Source: CAYUWG01 sp964448285
GTDB taxonomy: Bacteria; Bacteroidota; Ignavibacteria; SZUA-365
DNA length: 64,000 nt
Direction of reading: 5' to 3'
NCBI GenBank assembly: GCA_964448285.1
Contig: CAYUWG010000002.1
Location: forward strand, 58,379 to 122,378
The translations under genes were made by a program, and so were the position numbers. This document shows, one piece after another, positions 8,318 through 17,191 of the stretch (the first letter of the stretch is position 1; each line of letters starts with the position of its first letter). The notes beneath the pieces were generated by a model, which saw nothing but the letters and a program-made list of their open reading frames with translations, was not told the origin of the DNA and ran no database searches.

Positions 8318-9940
8318 ATGAAAAAAATCGTTGAATGCGTTCCGAACTTCTCCGAGGGGCGCGACCAGAACATCATCGACGCCATCGCCGATGCAATCCG
8401 GAAGACGCCGGGCTGCACGCTGCTCGACGTCGATCCGGGGAAATCCACCAACCGCACGGTCTATACGTTTGTCGGCTCGCCCGAAGCCGTCGTTGAAGGA
8501 GCGCTCAACTCCGCCCGCGTCGCGAAAGACCTCATCGACATGCGCAAACAATCCGGCGAGCACCCGCGCATCGGTGCGATGGACGTATGTCCGTTCGTGC
8601 CCGTCGCGAACGTCACGATGGAAGAGTGCGTCGCGCTTGCCCATCGTTTCGGCAAACGCGCATCGGAAGAACTCGGCATCCCGGTCTATCTCTATGAGGA
8701 AGCGTCGAACGATCCGAAACGCAAATCGCTGCGGCAGATACGCGCCGGTGAGTATGAAGGTCTTGCCGAGCGTGTCGTCACGCCGGAGTGGAAGCCGGAT
8801 TATGGACCTGCGGAATTCATCCCGTCGTGGGGAGCAACCTGTTCCGGCGCGCGTTTCTTCCTCATCGCATACAACGTCAACATTCTCGGGACGAAAGAGC
8901 AGGCGCACCGCGTCGCGCTCAACGTCCGCGAACAGGGTCGCGGCGAAGGCGAACCGGGAAGACTCAAGGCGGTGAAAGCGATCGGCTGGTACGTCGATGA
9001 ATACAACCTCGCGCAGGTTTCGATCAATCTCGATAACTACAAAATCACGCCGCCGCACGTCGCGTTCGAAGAGTGCGCAAAGGATGCACGCGCGCTGAAC
9101 CTTGCCGTCGCCGGTTCGGAGCTTGTCGGACTCATTCCGATCGAAGCGATGCTGATGGCGGCGGACTACTACATCGAAAAGGAGAACCTCTTCATCATCG
9201 ATGAGCGGCAGAAGATTCGTCTCGCGGTCGAGCGGCTCGGCCTGAATTCCATCTCGCGCTTCGACCCCGACAAGCGCATCATCGAATACATGATCAGGGA
9301 GGACGATGAAGAACCGCTCGCATCGATGAGCGTGCGAGGCTTCGTGGAGTTGCTCGGCTCTCGAACGTCCGCACCGGGCGGCGGCTCCGCATCCGCGCTC
9401 ATCGCATCGATGGGTGCGGCGCTTGGCGCGATGGTCGGCTGGATGACATACGGCAAGCGGAAGTTCGATGACAAGGACGCGATCATGCGCGCAATCATTC
9501 CGCCGCTCGATGCCGCCATGCGTGAATTGATTCCCATGATCGATGCGGATACGAATGCGTTCAATGACTACATGGCTGCGCTCGGATTGCCGCAAGACAC
9601 CGATGTTGAGAAGGCAGCGCGGGCAACGGCGATGCAGGAGGGATTGAAGAAAGCCATCGACGTGCCGCTCGGCGTCATGCGTGCAGCGGACCGTTGCTGG
9701 GACGCGATGATTTCTATGGCAGAGCATGGCAACGTCGCATCGAAGTCCGACCTGGAAGTCGGTGCGAAAGCGTTGGAGACCGGCATCTGGGGAGCGTACC
9801 GTAACGTCATGATCAATCTTCCGGGCGTGAAAGATGAAGCGTACTCGAAGTCCGTCACGAAGGAAGTAGAGGCGATTGTCGGACGCGCGAAAGAGAAGAG
9901 CGAGGAAGTGATGGACGTCCTTCGGCGGCGAACGGATTGA
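8318..9940 (+). CDS. ftcD: Bifunctional glutamate formimidoyltransferase / formimidoyl-THF cyclodeaminase
   Basis: Transfers the formimino group of formiminoglutamate to tetrahydrofolate, then deaminates it to 5,10-methenyl-THF, the last step of one histidine-degradation route. At 540 residues it matches the fused animal enzyme. The N-terminal transferase (1-about 325) starts KKIVECVPNFSEGRD and contains GEHPRIGAMDVCPFVPV. The C-terminal cyclodeaminase (about 335-540) begins at FVELLGSRTSAPGGGSASA. No hut genes lie nearby, so it may feed one-carbon metabolism independently here. It follows ybjQ by 12 bp and precedes a dehydrogenase by 21 bp. Confidence 0.95.
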   Translation: MKKIVECVPNFSEGRDQNIIDAIADAIRKTPGCTLLDVDPGKSTNRTVYTFVGSPEAVVEGALNSARVAKDLIDMRKQSGEHPRIGAMDVCPFVPVANVTMEECVALAHRFGKRASEELGIPVYLYEEASNDPKRKSLRQIRAGEYEGLAERVVTPEWKPDYGPAEFIPSWGATCSGARFFLIAYNVNILGTKEQAHRVALNVREQGRGEGEPGRLKAVKAIGWYVDEYNLAQVSINLDNYKITPPHVAFEECAKDARALNLAVAGSELVGLIPIEAMLMAADYYIEKENLFIIDERQKIRLAVERLGLNSISRFDPDKRIIEYMIREDDEEPLASMSVRGFVELLGSRTSAPGGGSASALIASMGAALGAMVGWMTYGKRKFDDKDAIMRAIIPPLDAAMRELIPMIDADTNAFNDYMAALGLPQDTDVEKAARATAMQEGLKKAIDVPLGVMRAADRCWDAMISMAEHGNVASKSDLEVGAKALETGIWGAYRNVMINLPGVKDEAYSKSVTKEVEAIVGRAKEKSEEVMDVLRRRTD

Positions 9941-9961
9941 TAGAGAGACACAGGAGAACAC

Positions 9962-11095
9962 ATGCACACCGTCGTCTTAGGTTGCGGGCTTGTCGGCTCC
10001 GCCATTGCGAAAGACCTCGCGCAGGATTTCACCGTTACCGTTGCCGACCTGAATGAAGTCGCGCTTGCGAGACTTTCCGGCGCATCGAACATCCACACTG
10101 TCCGGACGGATTTATCCGATGCGGAGAATCTCACATCACTGATTAGAGACGCCGACGTCGTTGTCGGCGCGGTGCCCGGGTTCATGGGATTCTCGACGTT
10201 GAAAGCGGTCGTCGAAGCGGGGAAGAACGTCGTCGATATCTCGTTCTTCCCGGAAGATCCGTTCGCACTGGATGCAATCGCAAAGGAGAAGGGCGTCACG
10301 GCGATCATGGACTGCGGCCTTGCGCCGGGAATAGGAAATATCCTTTTGGGACGGGCATCGGTCGAGTTCGAAAGCATCGAACGCTTCGTCTGTTACGTCG
10401 GCGGCCTTCCGGTCATGCGAAGAAAGCCGTTCGAATATGCGGCGGTATTTTCTCCCATCGATGTGATCGAAGAATACACGCGTCCAGCGCGCTACGTTGA
10501 AAACGGAATACTCGTCACGCGGGAAGCGCTCTCGGACGTGGAGGAAATCACCTTCGAGAGCGTCGGAACTCTGGAGGCGTTCAATACCGATGGCCTCCGG
10601 ACGTTGGCCGTGACGATGGGCGGTATTCCCAACATGAAGGAAAAGACGATGCGCTATCCGGGTCATGCCGGACTGATGCGCGTGTTTCGCGAAACGGGTC
10701 TGTTCTCCTTCGAACCGGTCGATGTACGCGGCCATCGCATTCGCCCGATCGATGTGATTGCGGCTTTGCTCTTTCCGAAGTGGACGTTGCGCGATGGCGA
10801 AGAGGATATGAGCATCATGCGCGTCGAGATCGAAGGGACACTCGGCGGGAAGCGCATTCTCGAACGGATCGAATTACTCGACCGCTTCGACCGCGCGACG
10901 GGCACGACCTCGATGGCGCGCACGACGGGCTATACATGCGCAATGGCCGTTCGTCTCGTCGCCGACGGCACGTACGCGGTCAAGGGCATTTCACCGCCGG
11001 AATTTCTCGGACGTGACAGGAACGTTTCCGTGCGCATGTTTCTCGGTTTGAAAGAGCGCAACGTAACGCTGAGAGAACAGCGCATAGAACGCTGA
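9962..11095 (+). CDS. Saccharopine dehydrogenase-family NAD(P)-dependent oxidoreductase
   Basis: A 377-residue Rossmann enzyme. It opens with VVLGCGLVGSAIAKDLAQ, a GxGxxG nucleotide-binding turn, followed by VTVADLNE at the ribose-binding strand. NVVDISFFPEDPFALD and DCGLAPGIGNILLG are characteristic of saccharopine/lysine 6-dehydrogenase relatives. It most resembles the lysine-6-dehydrogenase-like branch by overall length, but the substrate cannot be assigned. It lies 21 bp after ftcD on the same strand, so the ybjQ-ftcD-dehydrogenase set may be an amino-acid catabolic operon. Confidence 0.82.
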   Translation: MHTVVLGCGLVGSAIAKDLAQDFTVTVADLNEVALARLSGASNIHTVRTDLSDAENLTSLIRDADVVVGAVPGFMGFSTLKAVVEAGKNVVDISFFPEDPFALDAIAKEKGVTAIMDCGLAPGIGNILLGRASVEFESIERFVCYVGGLPVMRRKPFEYAAVFSPIDVIEEYTRPARYVENGILVTREALSDVEEITFESVGTLEAFNTDGLRTLAVTMGGIPNMKEKTMRYPGHAGLMRVFRETGLFSFEPVDVRGHRIRPIDVIAALLFPKWTLRDGEEDMSIMRVEIEGTLGGKRILERIELLDRFDRATGTTSMARTTGYTCAMAVRLVADGTYAVKGISPPEFLGRDRNVSVRMFLGLKERNVTLREQRIER

Positions 11096-11174
11096 GACCC
11101 CTGTGAACAACCGCCATTCGTCGTCGTGATACGGCGTTGAGACCGACGAAATTCCATCGAAACGTGATTTGACG

Positions 11175-11215
11175 AACCCTGTAAATCGAAAATTCGATTT
11201 TCGATTTACAGGGTT
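11175..11215. repeat. 41-bp perfect palindrome, left copy
   Basis: Arms AACCCTGTAAATCGAAAAT and its exact complement, with a TCG loop. The copy at 12410-12450 is identical, and identity extends one base each side. It lies 22 bp before the ATPase ATG. An RNA copy would form a 19-bp hairpin with no T-run. As DNA it could be a protein-binding site, a transposition end or a structural target. Confidence 0.95.
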
Positions 11216-11237
11216 GAGACTTTCGTATATTGCCGGC

Positions 11238-12410
11238 ATGATTGACCGGCAGTTACTCCCCGAGCTAATAAAAACGATGCGTTCGTTTCCCGCCGTTGCG
11301 CTGCTCGGTGCGCGTCAAACGGGAAAGACGACCCTTGCGAAAACTCTCGTACGGCATATGAAGAAACAGAGCATCTATCTCGATTTGGAGAATCCGATAG
11401 ACCGCGAGAAGCTGCATGACTCCTACACGTTCCTCAACGACAACAGGAAGAAGCTCGTCGTTCTCGATGAGGTCCAGCGCATGCCGGAATTGTTCGCCAT
11501 CCTTCGATCGCTCATCGATGCGTACAGGAAACCGGGTCGGTTCCTTCTGCTCGGATCGGCGTCGCCACAGTTAGTGAAGGGCGTCTCCGAGTCGCTCGCC
11601 GGCAGAATCTTCACGTCTCAACTCCATCCGCTCAATACCATCGAGTGTGCAGACCGGATGCCGATGAAGAAGCATTGGTTCCGCGGAGGCTTCCCGGACA
11701 TGCTGACGGCGAAAAGCGATATGCTGTTCGCTCAACGCATGGACACGTTCATCACGACGTTCATCGAGCGAGACCTGCAGAGTTTGTTCGGCGTCTCATT
11801 CACGGCGCCGGTCATGCGACGCTTCTGGCAAATGCTCGCGTATGCCAACGGAAGCATCTGGAACGCGCACGCCTATGCACGCTCGCTCGGGATTACTGCT
11901 CCGACCGTCCATCGCTACCTCGACTATCTCGAAGCTGCGTTCATGGTGCAGAAACTTCCGGCGTTTCATTTCAGCGCGCGGAAGCGACTCATCAAAGCGC
12001 CGAAAGTCTATCTCTGCGACACGGGTGCGATGCATCGTCTCGTGCGGTTGGGGAGATTCAGCGAGCTGCACGGTCATCCGGTTGTCGGCGCATCGTGGGA
12101 GGCTTATGCGGTCCAGCAGATTACGCAGATGAAACCGCATTCTCTCGAGATGTTCTACTACCGGACGCAGGATGGTGCAGAGGCGGACGTCGTGCTGACG
12201 AGTGGAGGCAATCCGCTTTCATGCATCGAAATAAAGCTGAGCAACGCTCCGACGCTCTCACGAGGTTTCTATGAGAGCATACGCGACCTGAAGACGAAGA
12301 AGAATTACGTCGTCGTTCCCGAAGGCGAAAGCTACCGTTCGGCAAAGGACATCACGGTCTCCGGACTGGCGGAATTCCTCACTTCGCACCTTCGAAAGCT
12401 CGCGAAGTGA
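11238..12410 (+). CDS. AAA-type ATPase with DUF4143 nuclease-like C-terminal domain
   Basis: A 390-residue ATP-binding protein. Walker A is GARQTGKTT (about 25) and Walker B VVLDEVQ (about 75), with a sensor-like LLGSASP. A winged-helix segment (AYARSLGITAPTVHRYLDYLE) follows. The C-terminal DUF4143 region contains GAEADVVL and CIEIK, matching the D...ExK spacing of the PD-(D/E)XK fold. The family is common, mobile between genomes and functionally undefined. Met at 11238 is chosen; a TTG at 11169 would extend translation through the upstream palindrome. The stop codon overlaps the first base of the downstream palindrome, so the gene is tightly bracketed. Confidence 0.88.
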   Translation: MIDRQLLPELIKTMRSFPAVALLGARQTGKTTLAKTLVRHMKKQSIYLDLENPIDREKLHDSYTFLNDNRKKLVVLDEVQRMPELFAILRSLIDAYRKPGRFLLLGSASPQLVKGVSESLAGRIFTSQLHPLNTIECADRMPMKKHWFRGGFPDMLTAKSDMLFAQRMDTFITTFIERDLQSLFGVSFTAPVMRRFWQMLAYANGSIWNAHAYARSLGITAPTVHRYLDYLEAAFMVQKLPAFHFSARKRLIKAPKVYLCDTGAMHRLVRLGRFSELHGHPVVGASWEAYAVQQITQMKPHSLEMFYYRTQDGAEADVVLTSGGNPLSCIEIKLSNAPTLSRGFYESIRDLKTKKNYVVVPEGESYRSAKDITVSGLAEFLTSHLRKLAK

Positions 12411-12450
12411 ACCCTGTAAATCGAAAATTCGATTTTCGATTTACAGGGTT
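12410..12450. repeat. 41-bp perfect palindrome, right copy
   Basis: Identical to 11175-11215: two 19-bp complementary arms and a TCG loop. Its first base is the last base of the ATPase TGA stop. Because each copy is self-complementary, the pair counts as both direct and inverted terminal repeats of a unit of about 1.28 kb. Confidence 0.95.
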
Positions 12451-12520
12451 GTAGAACACCTCCAACCGCTCGATCATACACGCGGTGCAATCAATCGCGG
12501 CAGTCACGTGCGCGTTTCGA

Positions 12521-14386
12521 TTACGAGGAGACGCCGAGCATCTTATCGATGGTGTTGCGCGTCACCGGATGATAGGTTGGACGCGCGCGTTTGTATATCC
12601 GCTGCGCGAGCGCCATTCCTTCCGGTGTTACGCTCATCTTCCTGAACAGCGGGCGAACGAATTTCCTTCGTCCCATACTCGTGAGAAACTCTTCCAACTC
12701 TTCATACGCCGACGCATAGCGATGCTCGATCACATGGCCGAACCATAAGCTTGCAATCTCGGCGTTCCGGGACTTCGTGAATTGGAATGCCTTATCGAGC
12801 GCGTGCATATCGCTGAGGCTCATATCGATCGGGAGTCGCGTCAGGAAGTACTTCCAGTGGTGCGTCACCCAACCGCGTGTGTCGAGCTTTGCGAGTGCTG
12901 TCCCGCTTCTCCATTGGGTGATGGCTTGATCCACTTTCTCGAGTTCGGTCGATTCCGTTATCGGAACATTCGCGGGAAGTCCGGTTCCATACACCCATTC
13001 GTCCAACAGCAGTTTGTCTTCGAGCGCACGGTCGCCTCGTATCAGACTGTCTCGGAGAACCGTCAGGAAATCTTCGGTGGTCGCGGACTTGAATGCGTAC
13101 GCATCGAACCAGTTTCTCAAAAACGAATCCCAGCGCTCGCGTCCGATCGTGCGTTCGCACATGCGCAGGAAAAGAAATCCTTTCTCATACGCGACCGTGC
13201 TCATCACGCCGTCCGGGTCGCGACCGGAGAGGTCTTGTTTCAACTTCGTGTCGGGGCTGTCTTCGCCAACGTCGGCAATGCTCGCGCGAAGATCATTAAA
13301 GTCGAGTTGTGCGGTCATGTCATCGTAAGCGCTGCCATACACCGATTCCATGATACGATGTTCGAAGTACGTCGTGAATCCCTCGTTCAACCAGAAGTCG
13401 TTCCACGTGCGGTTCGTCACGAGATTGCCGGACCATGAGTGCGCGAGTTCGTGCGCGACGAGCGCGGTAAGGGAGCGGTCGCCGACGATGATCGTCGGAG
13501 TTGCGAAGGTCAGCAAGGGATTCTCCATTCCACCGTATGGAAAGCTGGGAGGTAACACGAGAATGTCATACCGTCCCCAGCGATACGGGCCATAGAGTTT
13601 CTCAGCGGCATCGATCATCTTTTCCGTATCGGCAAACTCCCAGGCAGATTTCTCAAGCAACACCGGCTCTGCATAGACGCCGCTGCGTGGTCCAAGCGAT
13701 TGAAACCGTACATCGCCGACGGCGAGCGCGAAGAGATACGGCGGAATCCTGTAGTCCATGCGGAACGTGTAGATGCCGTCCGCATGAAGAGACGTGTCGT
13801 TTTTCGCGGACATCAATGCCATCAGGTCGCTCCGTGTCGTTATGCGCGCGTCGTAGGTAACGCGGGCGCCGGGGCTGTCCTGACAGGGAATCCAGCTTCG
13901 CGCGAGGATCGCCTGCGATTGCGTGAAGAGAAACGGTTTCTGCTTTCCCGCGGTTTGTTCCGGGTCGAGCCACTGAAGAGCTTTCGCATCGTCTCCTGTC
14001 GAGTAATGTACCGTCACGTGATGCGTCTCTTTCGTAATCGCGATCGCGAGAGGCGCTCCGAACGCTTCGTGCCGCGCGCCAAGCGTAAAGCCGGTTTTCA
14101 CACCTCCATCGAGTGTGACTTCGTGAATCGCAAGCCCGTCCGTATCGAGGATGAGTGAATCGGCGCCGGTCATGTTTTCAATATCGAGCGTTGCCGTTCC
14201 GCGAATTTCTTTCGCTTCGAAATCCACCGTGAGATCGAGCGAAATATGCGTCGTGCGAACGTCGTTGAGATTCGCATAGGAATGAGGATCGTTGACAAAG
14301 TCTGCGTGTCGCTTGTCGGAGGTTGGAGCGCATCCGCAGATGAGGATGAAGGCAATGAGGAGGATAAATGAAAACTGTAATCGCAT
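12521..14386 (-). CDS. M1-family zinc metallopeptidase lipoprotein
   Basis: A 621-residue aminopeptidase of the gluzincin M1 family, related to leukotriene-A4 hydrolase and aminopeptidase N. The zinc site is HELAHSW...NEGFTTYFEH (HExxH plus the downstream glutamate). The exopeptidase GGMEN motif sits just before it in the order expected. The start at 14386 begins a lipoprotein signal peptide (MRLQFSFILLIAFILICGC), with AAAGGAA in front; the frame extends further upstream without function. It should be anchored in the envelope and trim peptides for uptake. It is divergent from the amidase gene. Confidence 0.93.
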   Translation of the reverse strand: MRLQFSFILLIAFILICGCAPTSDKRHADFVNDPHSYANLNDVRTTHISLDLTVDFEAKEIRGTATLDIENMTGADSLILDTDGLAIHEVTLDGGVKTGFTLGARHEAFGAPLAIAITKETHHVTVHYSTGDDAKALQWLDPEQTAGKQKPFLFTQSQAILARSWIPCQDSPGARVTYDARITTRSDLMALMSAKNDTSLHADGIYTFRMDYRIPPYLFALAVGDVRFQSLGPRSGVYAEPVLLEKSAWEFADTEKMIDAAEKLYGPYRWGRYDILVLPPSFPYGGMENPLLTFATPTIIVGDRSLTALVAHELAHSWSGNLVTNRTWNDFWLNEGFTTYFEHRIMESVYGSAYDDMTAQLDFNDLRASIADVGEDSPDTKLKQDLSGRDPDGVMSTVAYEKGFLFLRMCERTIGRERWDSFLRNWFDAYAFKSATTEDFLTVLRDSLIRGDRALEDKLLLDEWVYGTGLPANVPITESTELEKVDQAITQWRSGTALAKLDTRGWVTHHWKYFLTRLPIDMSLSDMHALDKAFQFTKSRNAEIASLWFGHVIEHRYASAYEELEEFLTSMGRRKFVRPLFRKMSVTPEGMALAQRIYKRARPTYHPVTRNTIDKMLGVSS

Positions 14387-14532
14387 GTGATTCCTTTGGT
14401 GAAAGAACATCCCTGTTTGGTGCTTCGCAAGATAAGAAATGAACGCCGTGAGAGAGATACGTCTTCGGATATTGTGCGCCTGCAAGTTCCGCATCCTTGT
14501 CTCCACAGGGCGTGCGAGCTATCTTTCATTCG

Positions 14533-16785
14533 ATGAGTAAAGGAAAAACGATACAGTCGCTGATCGCCGTGCTTGCCGCAACAATCCTTCACGGATGCGG
14601 TTCGTCGGTCTATTACGTGAACCCGCCTGACTGGAGCGACCGGGCGAAGCAGGACTCAACGATTCAGTACTTTCGCGACGTGCTCGATGGCGTCACGGTC
14701 TTCATCGACCCGGGACACGGCGGTGATGATCGTGGTTCGAAAGGTCACTCAGGGGATTTGGATGAAGCGACATTGAACCTTCGTGTTTCATTGCTCCTCC
14801 GCGACTATCTCCAACAAGCCGGAGCGAAGGTAATTCTCTCCCGTGAAGCAGATCGAACGGTTCCGCTTTCGGCACGGGCACAACAGGCAAATACCAACAA
14901 TGCGGACCTCTTCATTTCCATCCATCACAACGCCGCCGGTAATGCATTCACGAACTACACGACGACTTTTTACCACGCGCGTATCGAAGAACCCGGTTAC
15001 AAACCGTCGAGCCAGGATCTTGCGAGATACATCCAACGCGATCTCTCGTATGTGATGGGAAATCCCGGCCCGCTTTCGTCGTTCGACGGGACGATGTCCG
15101 ATTATGTCATCGCCGAGAACAAAGGCTTCGCCGTGTTGCGGGAAACGAAAATGACCGGAGTGCTCGTCGAGTGCGCGTTTCTTACGAGCGCGTACGAAGA
15201 GCAACGGCTGATGATCGAGGAGTTCAATCACATTCAGGCATGGGGCATCTTTCGCGGCATCGGGAAATATCTCCGGGCGGGAATTCCGCAACTGCGGTAC
15301 GCTTCACCCATCGCATTCACCGACCACAGACCGCGCATCGATATTCAGGTCATCGACCGCTCGGATATTCGCGATGAACTTATCCGCGTCTTCATCGACG
15401 GAAGAGAGGAGGGCTTCACGTATAACAGAAAGACCGGTCTTCTTTCCGTAACGCCTGCCGAACCGTTGGCGCAGGGCTATCATCATCTGACGACGCAAGT
15501 TCGGAACAGTAACGGCAATTCGTCCGCACCGTTCGATGTCCACTTCAGCGTCGGGCAGCCACCGGTCATGATGCGTTCAGCCGTCGAGCCGCCGCTGCTG
15601 CCGCGCGACGGCAGGGCATTCAGCAAGGTGACGATCACGGCGCTCGACTCTGCGGGGCGCTCGGTCCCTGATGGACTCCCGATTCGTTTCACCGCATCGA
15701 ACGGGATAGATACTCTCCTCGTACTCCAAAGCGGCTCTGCAATCGCGTACCTCTTTCCGGGCGAGCGAGAGCGAGTGACGTTCGAAGCATCGAATGGCCC
15801 GGTGAAGACGCATGGTCTCGTCACGACGTCGCCTGACGCACAGTACACGCGCGGCATCGTGATCGGCGGCGATGGAAAACCGGTTGCAGGCGCGACGATA
15901 CAACTGCCGGGCGGAAAGACGACAACCACGGGTGCCACGGGAGAATACTTCATCACCGGGAGTTCGACGTCCGGTGTGGAGGTTGTCATTCGCGCTCCGG
16001 GATATTTCGGGAAACGTGAGGCGCTGACCGGAGAACCGGTACAGGATCCCGTGACGCTCACGCCGGTCGCAAAGGGGTTGTTGATCGGAAAAGTGTTCTT
16101 ACTCGATCCGGTTGCAGAACAAGGCATGGAGAACGCTGCCCGCATCGATGTGCGAACGATTCGCGCGTTGCGTGAGCTGCTCACGGCCTCGGGTGCGACG
16201 GTTATCTCGCTGACCGAGCAGGAGAAGAAATCCAGACAGGCCTTCATCGCGGCGAACAGGAATGCGACGGTCGTTCATGTTGCGGAAAACGCGCTTCCGC
16301 GCATCACCATCAGAACGGGCGGGCACCAGCAGGCAAGAAGTCTTTCCGAGCAGTTGATGAAAACGCTTCCGGAATTCACCGGCGTATCGCTCGATCGGTT
16401 CATTCAACGAATGACTTCGCGGGAAGAGCTTGACCGCATGAAGCATATCAGTATCTGGTTGCCGCCACCGGGGAAAGGTTACGCGGAGAGCCTTGCGCCT
16501 CTCTTTGCATGGAACATAGCGTGGGGCGTGTATTCGAGCATCCTTCTTCATGAAGGCTACAGCACGAAAGGAACGCGGTTAGTCGAAGTCTCCGTGCAAA
16601 ACAAAGAGACGAACACCCCGGCATCCGGTGCGCTCGTGGAATTGAACCACGCACTCCGAATGATGACGGACGGCAAAGGCGTCTGCCGATTCCGGGCGGT
16701 GAGCATCGTGGAAGATGACGTTCAGGTGATCGACCCGGAAAAGTATGTCATCACCGGCGTGAAGACAGAGATCATCGGCAATTGA
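14533..16785 (+). CDS. N-acetylmuramoyl-L-alanine amidase lipoprotein with a second, degenerate amidase-like half
   Basis: A 750-residue envelope protein. The ATG at 14533 begins a lipoprotein signal (LIAVLAATILHGCGS). The Amidase_3 domain (about 60-260) has DPGHGGDDRG, RxxDRTVPLSARAQQAN, FISIHHNA and the late zinc/catalytic glutamate in VLVECAFLT, so it should cut peptidoglycan stem peptides. An Ig-like region and a carboxypeptidase-regulatory domain (about 455-520) follow. The last ~220 residues echo the amidase fold (GKVFLLDPVAEQ, IRALRELLTASGATVISLTE, FIAANRNATVVHVAEN) but lack the zinc histidines. A Met 12 residues upstream is the alternative start. Confidence 0.87.
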   Translation: MSKGKTIQSLIAVLAATILHGCGSSVYYVNPPDWSDRAKQDSTIQYFRDVLDGVTVFIDPGHGGDDRGSKGHSGDLDEATLNLRVSLLLRDYLQQAGAKVILSREADRTVPLSARAQQANTNNADLFISIHHNAAGNAFTNYTTTFYHARIEEPGYKPSSQDLARYIQRDLSYVMGNPGPLSSFDGTMSDYVIAENKGFAVLRETKMTGVLVECAFLTSAYEEQRLMIEEFNHIQAWGIFRGIGKYLRAGIPQLRYASPIAFTDHRPRIDIQVIDRSDIRDELIRVFIDGREEGFTYNRKTGLLSVTPAEPLAQGYHHLTTQVRNSNGNSSAPFDVHFSVGQPPVMMRSAVEPPLLPRDGRAFSKVTITALDSAGRSVPDGLPIRFTASNGIDTLLVLQSGSAIAYLFPGERERVTFEASNGPVKTHGLVTTSPDAQYTRGIVIGGDGKPVAGATIQLPGGKTTTTGATGEYFITGSSTSGVEVVIRAPGYFGKREALTGEPVQDPVTLTPVAKGLLIGKVFLLDPVAEQGMENAARIDVRTIRALRELLTASGATVISLTEQEKKSRQAFIAANRNATVVHVAENALPRITIRTGGHQQARSLSEQLMKTLPEFTGVSLDRFIQRMTSREELDRMKHISIWLPPPGKGYAESLAPLFAWNIAWGVYSSILLHEGYSTKGTRLVEVSVQNKETNTPASGALVELNHALRMMTDGKGVCRFRAVSIVEDDVQVIDPEKYVITGVKTEIIGN

Positions 16786-16873
16786 AATCGCAGGCCACCG
16801 TTGCTTTACGGAAGTTCACGGAATATATTGGTTGCGTGAAATCGAAACTAAGAAACCTCTCCGTCGGAATTCC

Positions 16874-17191
16874 ATGAGCAAATCACTGTACCTTCTCCAC
16901 GCGGAAGTCTGCAAGACTCTTTCGAATGCGAAGCGTCTGGAAATACTCAGCATTCTTCGGGGAAAGGAAATGAGCGCGGGAGAGATTGTCAGTGCAATGA
17001 ACATTCCGAAGGCGAACGTCTCACAGCATCTGGCGGTCATGCGAAGCGCGGGCATTTTGGAATCGCGCAGGGAGGGTTTGAATATCTACTACCGCGTGTC
17101 GAATCCGAAAGTCCTCAAGGCATTCGACCTTATGCGCGAAGTGCTTCTGGAACATCATGCGAAGCAGGGAAGGATTTTGAAAGATGAATGA
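16874..17191 (+). CDS. ArsR/SmtB-family winged-helix repressor
   Basis: A 105-residue regulator with the ArsR helix-turn-helix (LSNAKRLEILSILRG ... SAGEIVSAMNIPKANVSQHL) and beta-wing (ESRREGLNIYYRV). Start at 16874 (ATG); an upstream TTG would add 14 residues. It has only one cysteine, near the N-terminus (AEVCKTL), so a two-Cys metal or persulfide switch is not evident. It overlaps the SQR-like gene by 8 bp and heads a four-gene set that looks like sulfide handling. It probably represses that operon and responds to sulfide/sulfane sulfur or a metal; the inducer is inferred. Confidence 0.88.
   Translation: MSKSLYLLHAEVCKTLSNAKRLEILSILRGKEMSAGEIVSAMNIPKANVSQHLAVMRSAGILESRREGLNIYYRVSNPKVLKAFDLMREVLLEHHAKQGRILKDE

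Noticed and set aside
8123..9967. 614-residue open frame antisense to ftcD
   Set aside because: It mirrors ftcD codon positions and has an Arg/Asp/Val-rich composition without domains. Long antisense frames of this kind recur opposite other GC-rich genes here.
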